Assembly: GCA_022826755.1 (NCBI GenBank)
Contig: JAJDUG010000059.1
Location: 59,069 to 123,068 of the forward strand
From: Acidobacteriota bacterium
GTDB lineage: Bacteria; Acidobacteriota; Terriglobia; Versatilivoradales; Versatilivoraceae
Length of the DNA stretch: 64,000 nt
Reading direction: 5' to 3'
Shown: in pieces, positions 1-7,622 of the stretch
How the letters are laid out: each line of letters begins with the position of its first letter
Numbering within the stretch: position 1 is the stretch's first letter
The notes under the pieces: model-generated
Databases searched by the model: none
Told to the model about the DNA's origin: nothing
Seen by the model: only the letters and a program-made list of their open reading frames with translations
Made by a program: the position numbers and the translations under genes

Positions 1-1519
1 GTCTGAGCTGGTCCTGAATATGAAAGGCGTTGGTACGCTGAGTGACGTCCGCCAGGGACTCGGGGGAAGGCTGCACGGGAATATTCCGATTGATGAGCCG
101 TTCATTCTCGAACTCATATCCCGCATCGATGAAGTGGTTGTTTCCCACTTGCAGATGGGTGCGGGCGTTGACGGTCTGCACGCGCCCGCCGAAATCCGAC
201 CGCGTGATCCCCAGGGGCTGAAAGCCCGGTCCTCCGGGGCCGTTGTGATTGATCCGATCGGTTCGCAGATTCTGATAGGAGAGGCTGTATCCCGTCCGGG
301 CTGTCGGCTGTTGGTTGAACAGGACCGCGCTGGAAAGGAAATCGGTGGCTACGCGTGCGTCGGGATCATTGAGAGTAGAGATGAATGTGGCCGATCCCAG
401 GTTCAGTTGGGACAGGGGCGTCCCCGCCTGGTGGAGCTCCACCAGGTCGGGAGCCAGGGGACGGGCCTGGACGATTCCGGTGGCCGTCAAGCCGGGGGCG
501 CTGCTTGGCGACCGGTTGAGCTGGAGGAAGGTGTCGCCCCCGTAGAGTCGTGCCGAGAGGTTGGCCGTGGGAGAAAGGTTCAGATTCAGCCGCCCCTGGG
601 CGGTGGTGTTGCGGCTGGCGTCGTCGCCATCGACGCCTCTGGATATGTTTCGATGGGCCAGTCCCGTGCTGTAGGTGAACCGGTCCTGCCGGAATCCTCC
701 CGCCAGGCGGGCCCGGCCATGCAGCCGGCCCAGGGATCCCCCCTCGGTCAGCAGGCTTCCCCGGGTGCGGCCGCCGCCTTCGGCGCTCATCATGTTGACC
801 ACGCCGCCGATGGCGTGACTTCCGTAAAGGGACGAGCCCGACCCCCGCAACACCTCCACCCGGTGGGTATCGGCCAGCAGGAGATGGGATACGAAGGAGG
901 TGGCGTCTCCCTGGGGCGCGGCCGCGTCCCGGAAGCGCAGGCCGTCGATCAGGATCGAGGTGTTCTCGCCCCGCAGGCCGCGGGTTCGAATGGTCGTCTG
1001 GGCGCCGGGCGTCCCCAGTTGCTGAATGCGCAAGCCGGGAACGGGCCTCAAGGCCTCGGCCAGGCTGATCTCGCCCCGCTCTTGCATGTCCGTGCTGTTG
1101 ATGACCGTCAGGGCCTTCGAAACCTCGTCGACCGACTGGGGTCTCCCAGCGGCCGTGACCACGACCTCCTCCCGGCGCACCGCCAATAGAAGGGCAATGT
1201 CCCGCACCAGTTCCTGACCGGCCTCGACTTGAAGTCCGCTCAGGGACACGGGAGCAAATCCCCGGGACTCGACTTCCAGGATATATTCCCCCGGACGTAG
1301 CGGCCCAAAGCTGAAACCTCCCGAGGCATCGGTAGTGACTCTCAGGCGCAGGCCGCTGGACCGGTCGTGGAGCGTGACGAGGGCGTCAGGCACCAGGGAT
1401 TGCTGGGGATCGGTGATGGTTCCGCTGATCGAGGCCGGCTCGACGGCCTCGGCGGTCAGGGCGGCACAGCAGACCACGAGGCACAAGGGCAACGTAAACT
1501 TTCCGGTAATTAACTGCAT
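1..1519 (-). CDS. TonB-dependent receptor, BtuB-like (C-terminus beyond window)
   Basis: Outer-membrane receptor, probably for cobalamin given the riboswitch leader. Reading the minus strand from the ATG at 1519 gives an open frame of 506 codons running off the left edge. It starts with a signal peptide (hydrophobic LPLCLVVCCAALTAEA), then a carboxypeptidase-regulatory-like beta domain (about residues 28-110, with ISGTITD and GFSFGPLRPGEY), a Ton-box-like EEVVVTA, and a plug domain (about 125-240, with IRTRGLRGENTSILIDGLR and GSSLYGSHAIGGVVN). The start of the beta barrel follows. A GGAGGAGAAAGG Shine-Dalgarno lies just upstream. Plug and barrel order is that of TonB-dependent transporters of the BtuB/CirA type. 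Substrate is inferred from the two cobalamin riboswitches upstream and the divergent BtuFDC genes, not from the protein itself. Confidence 0.9.
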   Translation of the reverse strand, partial: MQLITGKFTLPLCLVVCCAALTAEAVEPASISGTITDPQQSLVPDALVTLHDRSSGLRLRVTTDASGGFSFGPLRPGEYILEVESRGFAPVSLSGLQVEAGQELVRDIALLLAVRREEVVVTAAGRPQSVDEVSKALTVINSTDMQERGEISLAEALRPVPGLRIQQLGTPGAQTTIRTRGLRGENTSILIDGLRFRDAAAPQGDATSFVSHLLLADTHRVEVLRGSGSSLYGSHAIGGVVNMMSAEGGGRTRGSLLTEGGSLGRLHGRARLAGGFRQDRFTYSTGLAHRNISRGVDGDDASRNTTAQGRLNLNLSPTANLSARLYGGDTFLQLNRSPSSAPGLTATGIVQARPLAPDLVELHQAGTPLSQLNLGSATFISTLNDPDARVATDFLSSAVLFNQQPTARTGYSLSYQNLRTDRINHNGPGGPGFQPLGITRSDFGGRVQTVNARTHLQVGNNHFIDAGYEFENERLINRNIPVQPSPESLADVTQRTNAFHIQDQLR

Positions 1520-1565
1520 CCGGCAGATCCTTTCTCCTCCCCCAAGGAGGTGTTCGGGAAGCTTC

Positions 1566-1720
1566 CCTGAGCCGGTCTCCTGACTTGCGGCCGGAAGGGG
1601 CCTACTCTCCGTGCCTTCCCACCTTTCGGCAGTGGCCTTCAGACGGATTTCGTTGCCGCTTACAGTTGCTGGGGCAGTGGCGGAATCTCACCGCACTTCC
1701 CGTATTGCTCGGGGCGCATC
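1566..1720 (-). promoter_or_regulatory. Cobalamin riboswitch (proximal, leader of the TonB receptor)
   Basis: On the minus strand this segment contains the conserved B12-riboswitch blocks in order: GGGAAGTGCGGTGAGATTCC, then CACTGCCCCAGCAACTGTAA, then GCCACTG followed by a GGGAAGGC-type block, and finally AGTCAGGAGACC (plus coordinates 1574-1586). It ends about 45 nt before the receptor ATG. With no obvious U-tract terminator in that gap, translational control through the Shine-Dalgarno region is more likely than attenuation; this last point is inference. Confidence 0.93.
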
Positions 1721-1885
1721 CAGTGGATGATTGTCATTGACCTGAGTAGCCGAGCGCGGATCTCAGGCCTTCATCGGTTGGCAAGCCTGCAGTTGAAATG
1801 CGGATGGGAAACAACCAGGATGGACGGTGCGGAAAATCTGCGTGCATGTTCGACCCAGCCGCTCTCGTGCGCAGCGTGCCTCGTC

Positions 1886-2052
1886 AATCCCAAGGCAGGT
1901 CTCCTGACTGACAGCTGGGACGCCCGACCGGCTGCCTTCCCATTGCCTGAAGCAACAGTGGCCTGCTTCGCCGGCGAACTCGCTGATCACAGTGGCGCGA
2001 CCGTGCGGGAATTGCACCCGCTTCCCTTTTGGCTCGGACTCGAGCACCTTGG
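1886..2052 (-). promoter_or_regulatory. Cobalamin riboswitch (distal, second in series)
   Basis: Minus-strand blocks: GGGAAGCGGGTGCAATTCCC, GCCACTGTGATCAGCGAG, GCCACTGTTGC, GGGAAGGCAG and GTCAGTCAGGAGACCTGCC. These match the cobalamin aptamer consensus. It lies about 165 nt upstream of the proximal riboswitch and directly behind a good promoter, so both aptamers are probably on one leader transcript. The first half is almost identical to the plus-strand riboswitch at 2391-2572. No convincing gene lies between the two minus-strand aptamers. Confidence 0.9.
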
Positions 2053-2065
2053 GACCAATGGCGAA

Positions 2066-2095
2066 ATCGTAGCAACGCCCCGAAAGAAGCGTCAA
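2066..2095 (-). promoter_or_regulatory. Sigma70-type promoter for the receptor leader
   Basis: On the minus strand a -35 box TTGACG (plus 2090-2095) is followed after 18 bp by TACGAT (plus 2066-2071). Transcription would start near 2058, a few bases before the distal cobalamin aptamer. No comparable promoter was seen between the two aptamers. Confidence 0.6.
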
Positions 2096-2133
2096 GAGAT
2101 TTCTCCGCTGACTCCCTCGGGCTGCGGGCGACG

Positions 2134-2275
2134 GGGTGAAAAGAGTTATCCACGAAGGGACACGAAGGATCACGAAGACACACGAAGCGAGACGACAAGG
2201 GGAATCGGAACCATTCCGTGCTCCCGATAGGCCATCCGGATCACCTATTTTCTCTCGAATGATCCGCCCGGCAAG
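2134..2275 (+). repeat. Dispersed intergenic repeat, family A (copy 1)
   Basis: Starts GGGGTGAAAAGAGTTATCCA, continues with a cacgaagg/cacgaagaca micro-repeat block, and ends near 2262-2275 with CTCGAATGATCCGCCC. About 80 bp of the start is closely matched at 48538-48620, and the end block recurs at 26049 (reverse) and 49022. It sits between the divergent promoters of the B12 locus. No protein coding is evident. Confidence 0.75.
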
Positions 2276-2352
2276 ACGGGGCCGGGACTTGCCAATAATA
2301 CCCTGCAGGTCCCGGACGGTTTCACCGCGGCGGGCACGTCACCTTCGGAAAA

Positions 2353-2382
2353 TTGACCCAGGGACTTCTCTTTTGCTAGCAT
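2353..2382 (+). promoter_or_regulatory. Sigma70-type promoter for the btuFDC operon
   Basis: TTGACC at 2353-2358 and TAGCAT at 2377-2382 are separated by 18 bp. The predicted start of transcription (about 2389) falls immediately before the plus-strand cobalamin riboswitch. Confidence 0.55.
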
Positions 2383-2390
2383 CTGCCGCG

Positions 2391-2572
2391 GTGAGTGCCA
2401 GGTGCTCGCGGCAGTTTTGCGAGTGAAAAGGGAAGCGGGTGCAAATCCCGCACGGTCGCGCCACTGTAAGCAGCGAGTGTTTCAGCACTGCGATTGGCCA
2501 CTGTTGTTTTCAATAAACGGGAAGGCCGTCTGAAACACCGTGACCTGTGAGTCAGGAGACCTGCCTGGGACC
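2391..2572 (+). promoter_or_regulatory. Cobalamin riboswitch upstream of btuF
   Basis: Conserved blocks on the plus strand: GGGAAGCGGGTGCAAATCCC at 2430-2449, GCCACTGTAAGCAGCGAG, GGCCACTGTTG, CGGGAAGGCC and GTCAGGAGACCTGCC (2551-2565). A closing P1 helix is visible between the early CCAGG (about 2398-2402) and the late CCTGG (about 2563-2567). About 165 nt separate the aptamer from the btuF start, room for an expression platform. B12 would be expected to repress the downstream uptake operon. Confidence 0.95.
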
Positions 2573-2737
2573 GCGCGCCACTGGTGTGTCGCTTCGCATG
2601 AGAGCGAGGGTGCCGCTCCTCCTTCCCCGCCTTTTCTCACCGGATTCCAGTCTTGTTTTCGAGTGCCGTTTCCCCGTTTATCCGCGCGAGGGAGCCCTCT
2701 GCGGGAATCGGGACCGTTTTGGACGTTGGGACAAGGG

Positions 2738-3763
2738 ATGAGTCAAGCTTCCGAGGCCGGCATGGAGGAGGCGTTCCCGGGTGGCCGCGGCTTCAAGAGC
2801 GAACCACCGTCGGTCCTCTTGCCGGGCACCTGGCTGCGCTGCCTGATCGGACTGATCCTGGTTCTGGTGGCAGTCACATTTCTGTGGTCCTGCCAGCAAC
2901 CGGGGTCCGGTCCCTCTCGGAGTTCATCCGACTCTGAAGAACGTAGCGTTGAGCCGGGCAATCCCAGGCGCATCATCTCTCTGTCCCCCAACACCACCGA
3001 CATTTTGGAGGGGGTGGGCGCTTTCGATCGGGTGGTGGCCGTTTCCGACTACTGCTTCTACCCCCCGAGCGTGGCCTCTCTGCCTCGAGTGGGTGGCTGG
3101 CAGAACGCCAGCCTGGAGGAGGTGGCCAGCCTCGCACCCGACCTGGTGGTCATGGCCGAGGTTCAGGCTCCCTTCGCCGACAGCCACCTTCAGGCCCTGG
3201 GAATCGAGACCCTGGTGGTGCCGAGTCAGTCTCTGCAGGATGTCTTCACGGCCATCGACGCCGTGGGACGGAGTGTGGGCCGACAGAAAGCGGCCCAGCG
3301 CCTCCAGAACGAGGTTCGTGCCGTTCTGGACAGCGTCGCAGGCCGCACCCGGGATTTGCCCAAACCCTCGGTTCTCTGCGTGGTGGACCGGGTGCCCGGA
3401 ACCCTGCGCGGTCTCTATGCGGCCACTCAGGGAAGCTACCTGTCCCGGTTGATCGAGATTGCCGGCGGGAGGCCCATAGCCCCGCCCGCCACCTTCAATT
3501 ACGGCAGGATCGGAAAGGAGGCCGTGGTCACCCTCAACCCCGACGTGGTGATCGACATGGTGCAGGGAGCCCAGGGGGCCTTTGCCGAGGAACCCGTCGC
3601 AATCTGGTCGGAACTGAAGCAGATCCGGGCCGTTCGCCGCGGCCGAGTCCATCCCGTCCGTGCAATGTTTGTCCTTCATGCTTCCCAGTTCGTGGCGCAG
3701 ACGGCCGAACTCTTCTCCAGGCTGATTCATCCGGAGGTTTTTGGGACTGACGATGTCCGCTGA
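2738..3763 (+). CDS. btuF: Cobalamin ABC transporter substrate-binding lipoprotein (BtuF-like)
   Basis: Captures cobalamin in the periplasm and delivers it to the BtuCD permease. The 341-residue product has a hydrophobic segment ending in a lipobox (LWSC, Cys52), a linker rich in Ser/Gly, and a periplasmic-binding-protein fold of the BtuF/FhuD class: RRIISLSPNTTDIL, a VVAVSDYC stretch, ASLAPDLVV and a second lobe with AGGRPIA and LNPDVVIDM. The ATG at 2738 (preceded by ACAAGGG) was preferred to an in-frame GTG at 2540, which lies inside the riboswitch. The leader peptide before the hydrophobic core is long (about 34 residues), so a start further in is possible. The gene overlaps btuD, supporting one operon. 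Confidence 0.9.
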   Translation: MSQASEAGMEEAFPGGRGFKSEPPSVLLPGTWLRCLIGLILVLVAVTFLWSCQQPGSGPSRSSSDSEERSVEPGNPRRIISLSPNTTDILEGVGAFDRVVAVSDYCFYPPSVASLPRVGGWQNASLEEVASLAPDLVVMAEVQAPFADSHLQALGIETLVVPSQSLQDVFTAIDAVGRSVGRQKAAQRLQNEVRAVLDSVAGRTRDLPKPSVLCVVDRVPGTLRGLYAATQGSYLSRLIEIAGGRPIAPPATFNYGRIGKEAVVTLNPDVVIDMVQGAQGAFAEEPVAIWSELKQIRAVRRGRVHPVRAMFVLHASQFVAQTAELFSRLIHPEVFGTDDVR

Positions 3764-4562
3764 TGCCCTCATGCCCGCTGGCGCCGATGCCCTCATCGAA
3801 GCCCGTGGCCTCCGCTTTGCCTACGAGGCCGATCGGTGGGTGGTCGATGGCGTCTCTCTCGAGCTCAAGCACGGTGCCCTGGCCGCCCTCATCGGCGCCA
3901 ACGGTTCCGGCAAGTCCACCCTCATCCGCTTATTGGCCGGTCTTCGTTCCGCAAACGCCGGAGAAGTTCTTTTTTCGGGGCAACCCCTGAAGGGCATTCC
4001 GCGGAAGCGGCTGGCCCGGTCCCTGGCCTACGTTCCCCAGATCAATCCCATGATTTTTCCCTTCACGGCCATGGAAGTGGTGTTGACCGGGAGGACTCCC
4101 TACACGCCACGCTTCCGCTTCGAGAACCGTCTCGACGTGGAGCAGGCCCTGAAGGCCCTGGCCATGGTAGGGGCTGCTCATCTGGCCCCTCGTCCGGTGA
4201 CGGAGTTGTCGGGAGGAGAAAGGCAACTGGTAGCCGTGGCCAGGGCCCTCGCCCAGGAGCCGGAGTGCTTGATCCTGGACGAGCCCGCGGCCGCCCTGGA
4301 CCTGAAGCACCGGGCAGCTCTCATCCGCATCCTGAGGCAGCTTCGGGACCGGCAGGGCATGACGGCGCTGATGGTGACTCACGACCTGCAGTTGCTGGAT
4401 CCTGCCTTCGACCGGGTCTTTGCCATCCACCGGGGATTGCTGCTGGCCGAGGGATCCCCCGGGCAGGTTCTGAGGGACGAGGTGCTTTCACGGGTCTACG
4501 AGGACCCCCAGGTCCGGGCCCGGAAGTTGGAGGGGCGCACCTTCGTCTGGTCCGGCACCTGA
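3753..4562 (+). CDS. btuD: Cobalamin ABC transporter ATP-binding protein (BtuD-like)
   Basis: ATPase that powers B12 import. 269 residues with Walker A GANGSGKST (residues 48-56), Q-loop region VPQINP, ABC signature LSGGERQ, Walker B CLILDEP and the switch histidine in MVTHD. It is of the FepC/BtuD/FhuC class (COG1120). It overlaps the end of btuF by 11 bp. Two starts are possible: ATG 3753, used here, and a TTG at 3741 that sits closer to the GGAGG at 3733-3737. The downstream BtuC permease confirms the role. Confidence 0.92.
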   Translation: MSADALMPAGADALIEARGLRFAYEADRWVVDGVSLELKHGALAALIGANGSGKSTLIRLLAGLRSANAGEVLFSGQPLKGIPRKRLARSLAYVPQINPMIFPFTAMEVVLTGRTPYTPRFRFENRLDVEQALKALAMVGAAHLAPRPVTELSGGERQLVAVARALAQEPECLILDEPAAALDLKHRAALIRILRQLRDRQGMTALMVTHDLQLLDPAFDRVFAIHRGLLLAEGSPGQVLRDEVLSRVYEDPQVRARKLEGRTFVWSGT

Positions 4563-4596
4563 TCCGCATCGGTGCCACCGAAGTCAGGAGATGAGG

Positions 4597-5679
4597 ATGG
4601 ATGCTTCACGCCAGGATTCCGCAGGCGCCGGATCCAGCCCGGAACCCACCGACTCCTCCCCGCAACGGCCCGGGAACGCCTGCCGCGCCGCACCCCGGAA
4701 TCTGACACGCCCTCTTGTTCTGGTGCTCCTCTTTCTGGCGGCCTCCACGCTGGTTTCCCTCTGGGTGGGCTATCGCCTGCTGGATCTGAGCGTCTTGCGC
4801 GAGGACGAGACGGCGCGCGCCCTCTTTTTCCAGCTTCGCCTTCCCCGGGTGGTCATGGCAGGCATCCTGGGGGCCTCCCTGGGCTCTGTAGGGGCCTGCC
4901 TGCAGGCCTTCTTTCGCAATCCGCTGGCGGAGCCGTTTACCCTGGGTGTTTCGGGTGGCGGAACGCTGGGAGCCAGCGTGGCCATCGCCCTCGGTTGGGG
5001 CATCACCCTGGCTGGGGTGCCGATGGTGTTCCTGGCGGCTTTCGCCGGCTCGGCCGCGGCTGTCCTGGTGGTCTACTGGCTCTCGCGAACCGGCGACGTG
5101 GTCATGCCCGGTACGCTGCTGCTGGCCGGAGTGGTGGTGAACCTGATCGCCAGCGCCGGCGTGATCCTGATTCAGTACATTGCCGACTACAGCCGCGCCC
5201 TTCAGATCCTTCGCTGGACCATTGGCACCATCGACGCGGTGGGATTCGACCGCATCTGGCGCATGCTGATTCTGCTGATTCCGGGCTGGGCGATCCTGTT
5301 GGCTATTGCGCGCGACCTGCACCTGCTGGCCATGGGAGAGGAATCGGCGGCCAGCCTGGGGGTCGACGTGCGCCGCTGCGAGCGCCTGGTCTATATTGCT
5401 TCCTCTCTGATCGTGGGGGTGGCGGTGGCCGAGGGCGGGACCATCGCCTTTGTGGGCCTGATCATTCCCCATGCGGTCCGCCTGGTATTGGGTCAGGACG
5501 TGCGGCTGGTTCTGCCCTGTTCCTTCCTGGTCGGCGCGGGGTTCCTGATGCTGGCCGACGCTCTGGCCCGAACGGCCCTGGCGTCGGGTGAGTTGCCGGT
5601 CGGGGCGGTCACGGCCGTGATCGGAGGGATCACCTTTCTGGGGCTGCTCCGGCGACAGCGGCGTTTCTCGGCTATTTGA
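4597..5679 (+). CDS. btuC: Cobalamin ABC transporter permease (BtuC-like)
   Basis: FecCD/BtuC-family inner-membrane permease of 360 residues with about nine or ten predicted hydrophobic helices. Family landmarks are RLPRVVMAGILGASLGSVGA, NPLAEPFTLGVSGG, a GEESAASLGVDV cytoplasmic coupling stretch, and AEGGTIAFVGLIIPHAVR. Of two nearby ATGs (4591 and 4597), 4597 has better spacing to AGGAG at 4586-4590. The N-terminal 35 residues are polar and probably cytoplasmic. It forms the channel with the preceding ATPase. Confidence 0.92.
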   Translation: MDASRQDSAGAGSSPEPTDSSPQRPGNACRAAPRNLTRPLVLVLLFLAASTLVSLWVGYRLLDLSVLREDETARALFFQLRLPRVVMAGILGASLGSVGACLQAFFRNPLAEPFTLGVSGGGTLGASVAIALGWGITLAGVPMVFLAAFAGSAAAVLVVYWLSRTGDVVMPGTLLLAGVVVNLIASAGVILIQYIADYSRALQILRWTIGTIDAVGFDRIWRMLILLIPGWAILLAIARDLHLLAMGEESAASLGVDVRRCERLVYIASSLIVGVAVAEGGTIAFVGLIIPHAVRLVLGQDVRLVLPCSFLVGAGFLMLADALARTALASGELPVGAVTAVIGGITFLGLLRRQRRFSAI

Positions 5680-5714
5680 GAGGGGCTGCCGAGGGCGTCA
5701 GGCCCGGCCTGGCA

Positions 5715-5840
5715 ATGGATCGCGAACACCGATCGGACCTGTTGGAGGAGAATCTGGACGAAGCGGCCACCAGGGACCGGGAGCAGATCGAGCAGCAGCG
5801 GCGGAAGATGCAGGATCGATATTTTGTTCGGCGCCAATGA
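5715..5840 (+). CDS. Possible small charged protein, 41 aa
   Basis: An ATG at 5715 opens a 41-codon frame ending at TGA 5838-5840. The product is very polar and probably helical (DREQIEQQRRKMQDRYF). The frame is open back to a TTG at 5676 that overlaps the btuC stop, so a slightly longer product is possible. It fills nearly all of the gap between btuC and the next gene and its stop lies just before that gene's start. No strong Shine-Dalgarno is visible and no family was recognised, so this is tentative. Confidence 0.35.
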   Translation: MDREHRSDLLEENLDEAATRDREQIEQQRRKMQDRYFVRRQ

Positions 5841-5851
5841 AGGGGAGGGCA

Positions 5852-6724
5852 ATGACCGGGAAACTCAAGCGGAACTGGAACAATGGCTATCCCCGCCGCA
5901 TCGTCTGCCTGACCGAGGAAACCACCGAAACCCTCTATCTGCTGGGAGAAGACGAGCGCATCGTGGGCGTCTCCGGATACACGGTGCGCCCACCGGAGGC
6001 CCGGGCCAAGCCGAAGGTGTCTGCCTTCACCAGCGCCCGGCTGGACAGGATCGAGAAATTGCGTCCCGACCTGGTGCTGGCATTCTCCGACCTGCAGGCA
6101 GACATCGCCGCCGAATTGATCCGGAGGGGATTGACCGTATTGACTTTCAATCAGCGGAGCCTGGAGGAGATCCTGCAGGCGATCCGGATGCTGGCCGATG
6201 TCGTGGGCGTCTCGCAAAAGGGCCAAGCTCTGGTCTCTGAGCTGGTAAGCGGTCTGGAGGCCGTCGAGACCTCGGCCCGCCGCTTTCCCCGCCGGCCTCG
6301 GGTCTTCTTCGAGGAGTGGAAGGACCCCTTGATCAGCGGTATTCAGTGGGTGGAAGAGCTTGTGGAACTGGCCGGGGGGGAGACCGTCTTTCCGGAGCTG
6401 CGCCACAAGCGCCTGGGGCGGGACCGGATTGTGGATTCGGATGCGGTCCTTTCCCGCGACCCGGAGGTGATCGTCGCTTCCTGGTGCGGGGTCAAGGTCA
6501 ACAAGGACCGGATCAGGCAGCGAGCCGGCTGGTCGGAGATGGCCGCCGTCCGCCGGGGGCAGATCTACGAGATCAAATCGACCTACATCCTGCAGCCGGG
6601 ACCGGCGGCCTTGACGGAGGGGGTGCGGCAACTCCACCTCATTCTGGCCCACGTCTGCGGCTTTGAAGTGGATGCCCGGCTCAGGCCGGGCGAGCGGGTG
6701 GACCCCGACCTGGAATCTCCCTAG
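5852..6724 (+). CDS. BtuF-like cobalamin-binding protein without signal peptide
   Basis: Second periplasmic-binding-protein-fold protein of the BtuF class (290 residues): RRIVCLTEETTETLYLLGE, then LRPDLVLAFSD, ISGIQWVEELVELAGG and DPEVIVASWCG. It has no signal peptide or lipobox; the N-terminus is basic and polar. The ATG at 5852 is chosen because GGGGAGGG lies 4 nt upstream; an in-frame ATG at 5837 would add five residues. Similar unsecreted BtuF-like proteins are common beside B12 genes and are generally annotated only as cobalamin-binding. As last gene of the riboswitch-controlled operon, it may bind a corrinoid in the cytoplasm, but that is inference. Its stop overlaps the convergent stop of the next gene. 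Confidence 0.8.
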   Translation: MTGKLKRNWNNGYPRRIVCLTEETTETLYLLGEDERIVGVSGYTVRPPEARAKPKVSAFTSARLDRIEKLRPDLVLAFSDLQADIAAELIRRGLTVLTFNQRSLEEILQAIRMLADVVGVSQKGQALVSELVSGLEAVETSARRFPRRPRVFFEEWKDPLISGIQWVEELVELAGGETVFPELRHKRLGRDRIVDSDAVLSRDPEVIVASWCGVKVNKDRIRQRAGWSEMAAVRRGQIYEIKSTYILQPGPAALTEGVRQLHLILAHVCGFEVDARLRPGERVDPDLESP

Positions 6725-7422
6725 CCCAGCCGGTGCCGGAGGCTCAGCCGGGCGATGGTCCACAGGATCTTGAATCCCGCCTTGACCGTCCCCGACAGGG
6801 TCCCCGATACCTTGGAGCGGCCCAGGCGCGGCCGGTAACTGACGGGAATTTCCACTACCTTGAGTCCCTGCTGAAGTGCTTTGACCTGCATTTCCACCGT
6901 CCAGCCGTAGGTTCGATCCTGCATGTCGAGCCTGGAAAGCGCCTCCCGGCGAATGGCCCGAAAGGGTCCCAGGTCGGTGTAGGCGTGGCCGTAAATCAGT
7001 CGAATGATGGTGGTCGACAACCAGTTTCCGAACCGCTGTTGCGGGGTCAGGGAACCCGGTTCAGGGCCTCCCCGCGTCCGGGAGCCCAGCACCAGGTCCG
7101 CCTGGCGTTCCTCCAGGGTCCGGAGCAGGTCTTTCGCCTGAGCCGGGTCGTCACTGTAATCGCCGTCCAGAAATAGAACCACCTCGGTGCCGGGGGGCAG
7201 GGCGGCGATCCCGGCCAGACAGGCGGCGCCGTAGCCGCGCTCGGGTTGGAAAACGACCCGAGCGCCGGCTTCCTGCGCCTTCAGGGCGGTCCCATCGGTG
7301 CTTCCGTTGTCGACCACGATGATCTCGGAGACCAGGTCTCCGGGAATGTCGGCAATGACCCGGGCGATCCCCGGCTCCTCGTTGTAGGCGGGAATGATGA
7401 CGGCGGCTGAAGGCGTTGGCAT
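6721..7422 (-). CDS. Family 2 glycosyltransferase
   Basis: 233-residue GT-A enzyme of the dolichyl-phosphate mannosyltransferase/DPM1-like type. Landmarks: VIIPAYNEEPGI at the N-terminus, VVDNGSTDGT, the metal-binding FLDGDYSDDP (DxD-like), GSRTRGG and a DLGPFRAIRREAL acceptor-site stretch. It transfers a sugar from a nucleotide sugar, probably to a lipid carrier; donor and acceptor cannot be told. There is no transmembrane anchor at the C-terminus, unlike the related enzyme at 26411. Divergent from carA. Confidence 0.88.
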   Translation of the reverse strand: MPTPSAAVIIPAYNEEPGIARVIADIPGDLVSEIIVVDNGSTDGTALKAQEAGARVVFQPERGYGAACLAGIAALPPGTEVVLFLDGDYSDDPAQAKDLLRTLEERQADLVLGSRTRGGPEPGSLTPQQRFGNWLSTTIIRLIYGHAYTDLGPFRAIRREALSRLDMQDRTYGWTVEMQVKALQQGLKVVEIPVSYRPRLGRSKVSGTLSGTVKAGFKILWTIARLSLRHRLG

Positions 7423-7454
7423 GAAGGCGGCTCTGACGGTCCGCGGAGGATCGC

Positions 7455-7494
7455 ATTATACGCAATCCCGGCCCGCCCCGAAATGTGGTATAAA
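7455..7494. promoter_or_regulatory. Back-to-back -10 elements between GT2 gene and carA
   Basis: TATAAT on the minus strand (plus 7455-7460) faces the glycosyltransferase. TATAAA on the plus strand (7489-7494) is preceded by TGG, an extended -10 pattern, and faces carA. Neither has a strong -35 box, so these are tentative. Confidence 0.35.
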
Positions 7495-7622
7495 CACGCG
7501 ACTCGAAGCAGGGTCGGGCCGATTGGAATCACTCGTGTTTCACCCTGCATCAGCCGCCCTGTCGAATGGAACGGGGGCAGGCCGGTCCGCAGTTCGACTC
7601 CCGCACCGGAAAGAGACCATCC

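Noticed and set aside
1734..1847. 37-codon frame on the minus strand between the two cobalamin riboswitches
   Set aside because: No Shine-Dalgarno, no recognisable composition and it sits in a probable leader; treated as spacer.
2540..2737. GTG-started N-terminal extension of btuF
   Set aside because: The GTG lies inside the conserved end of the cobalamin aptamer and the added residues are not signal-peptide-like.
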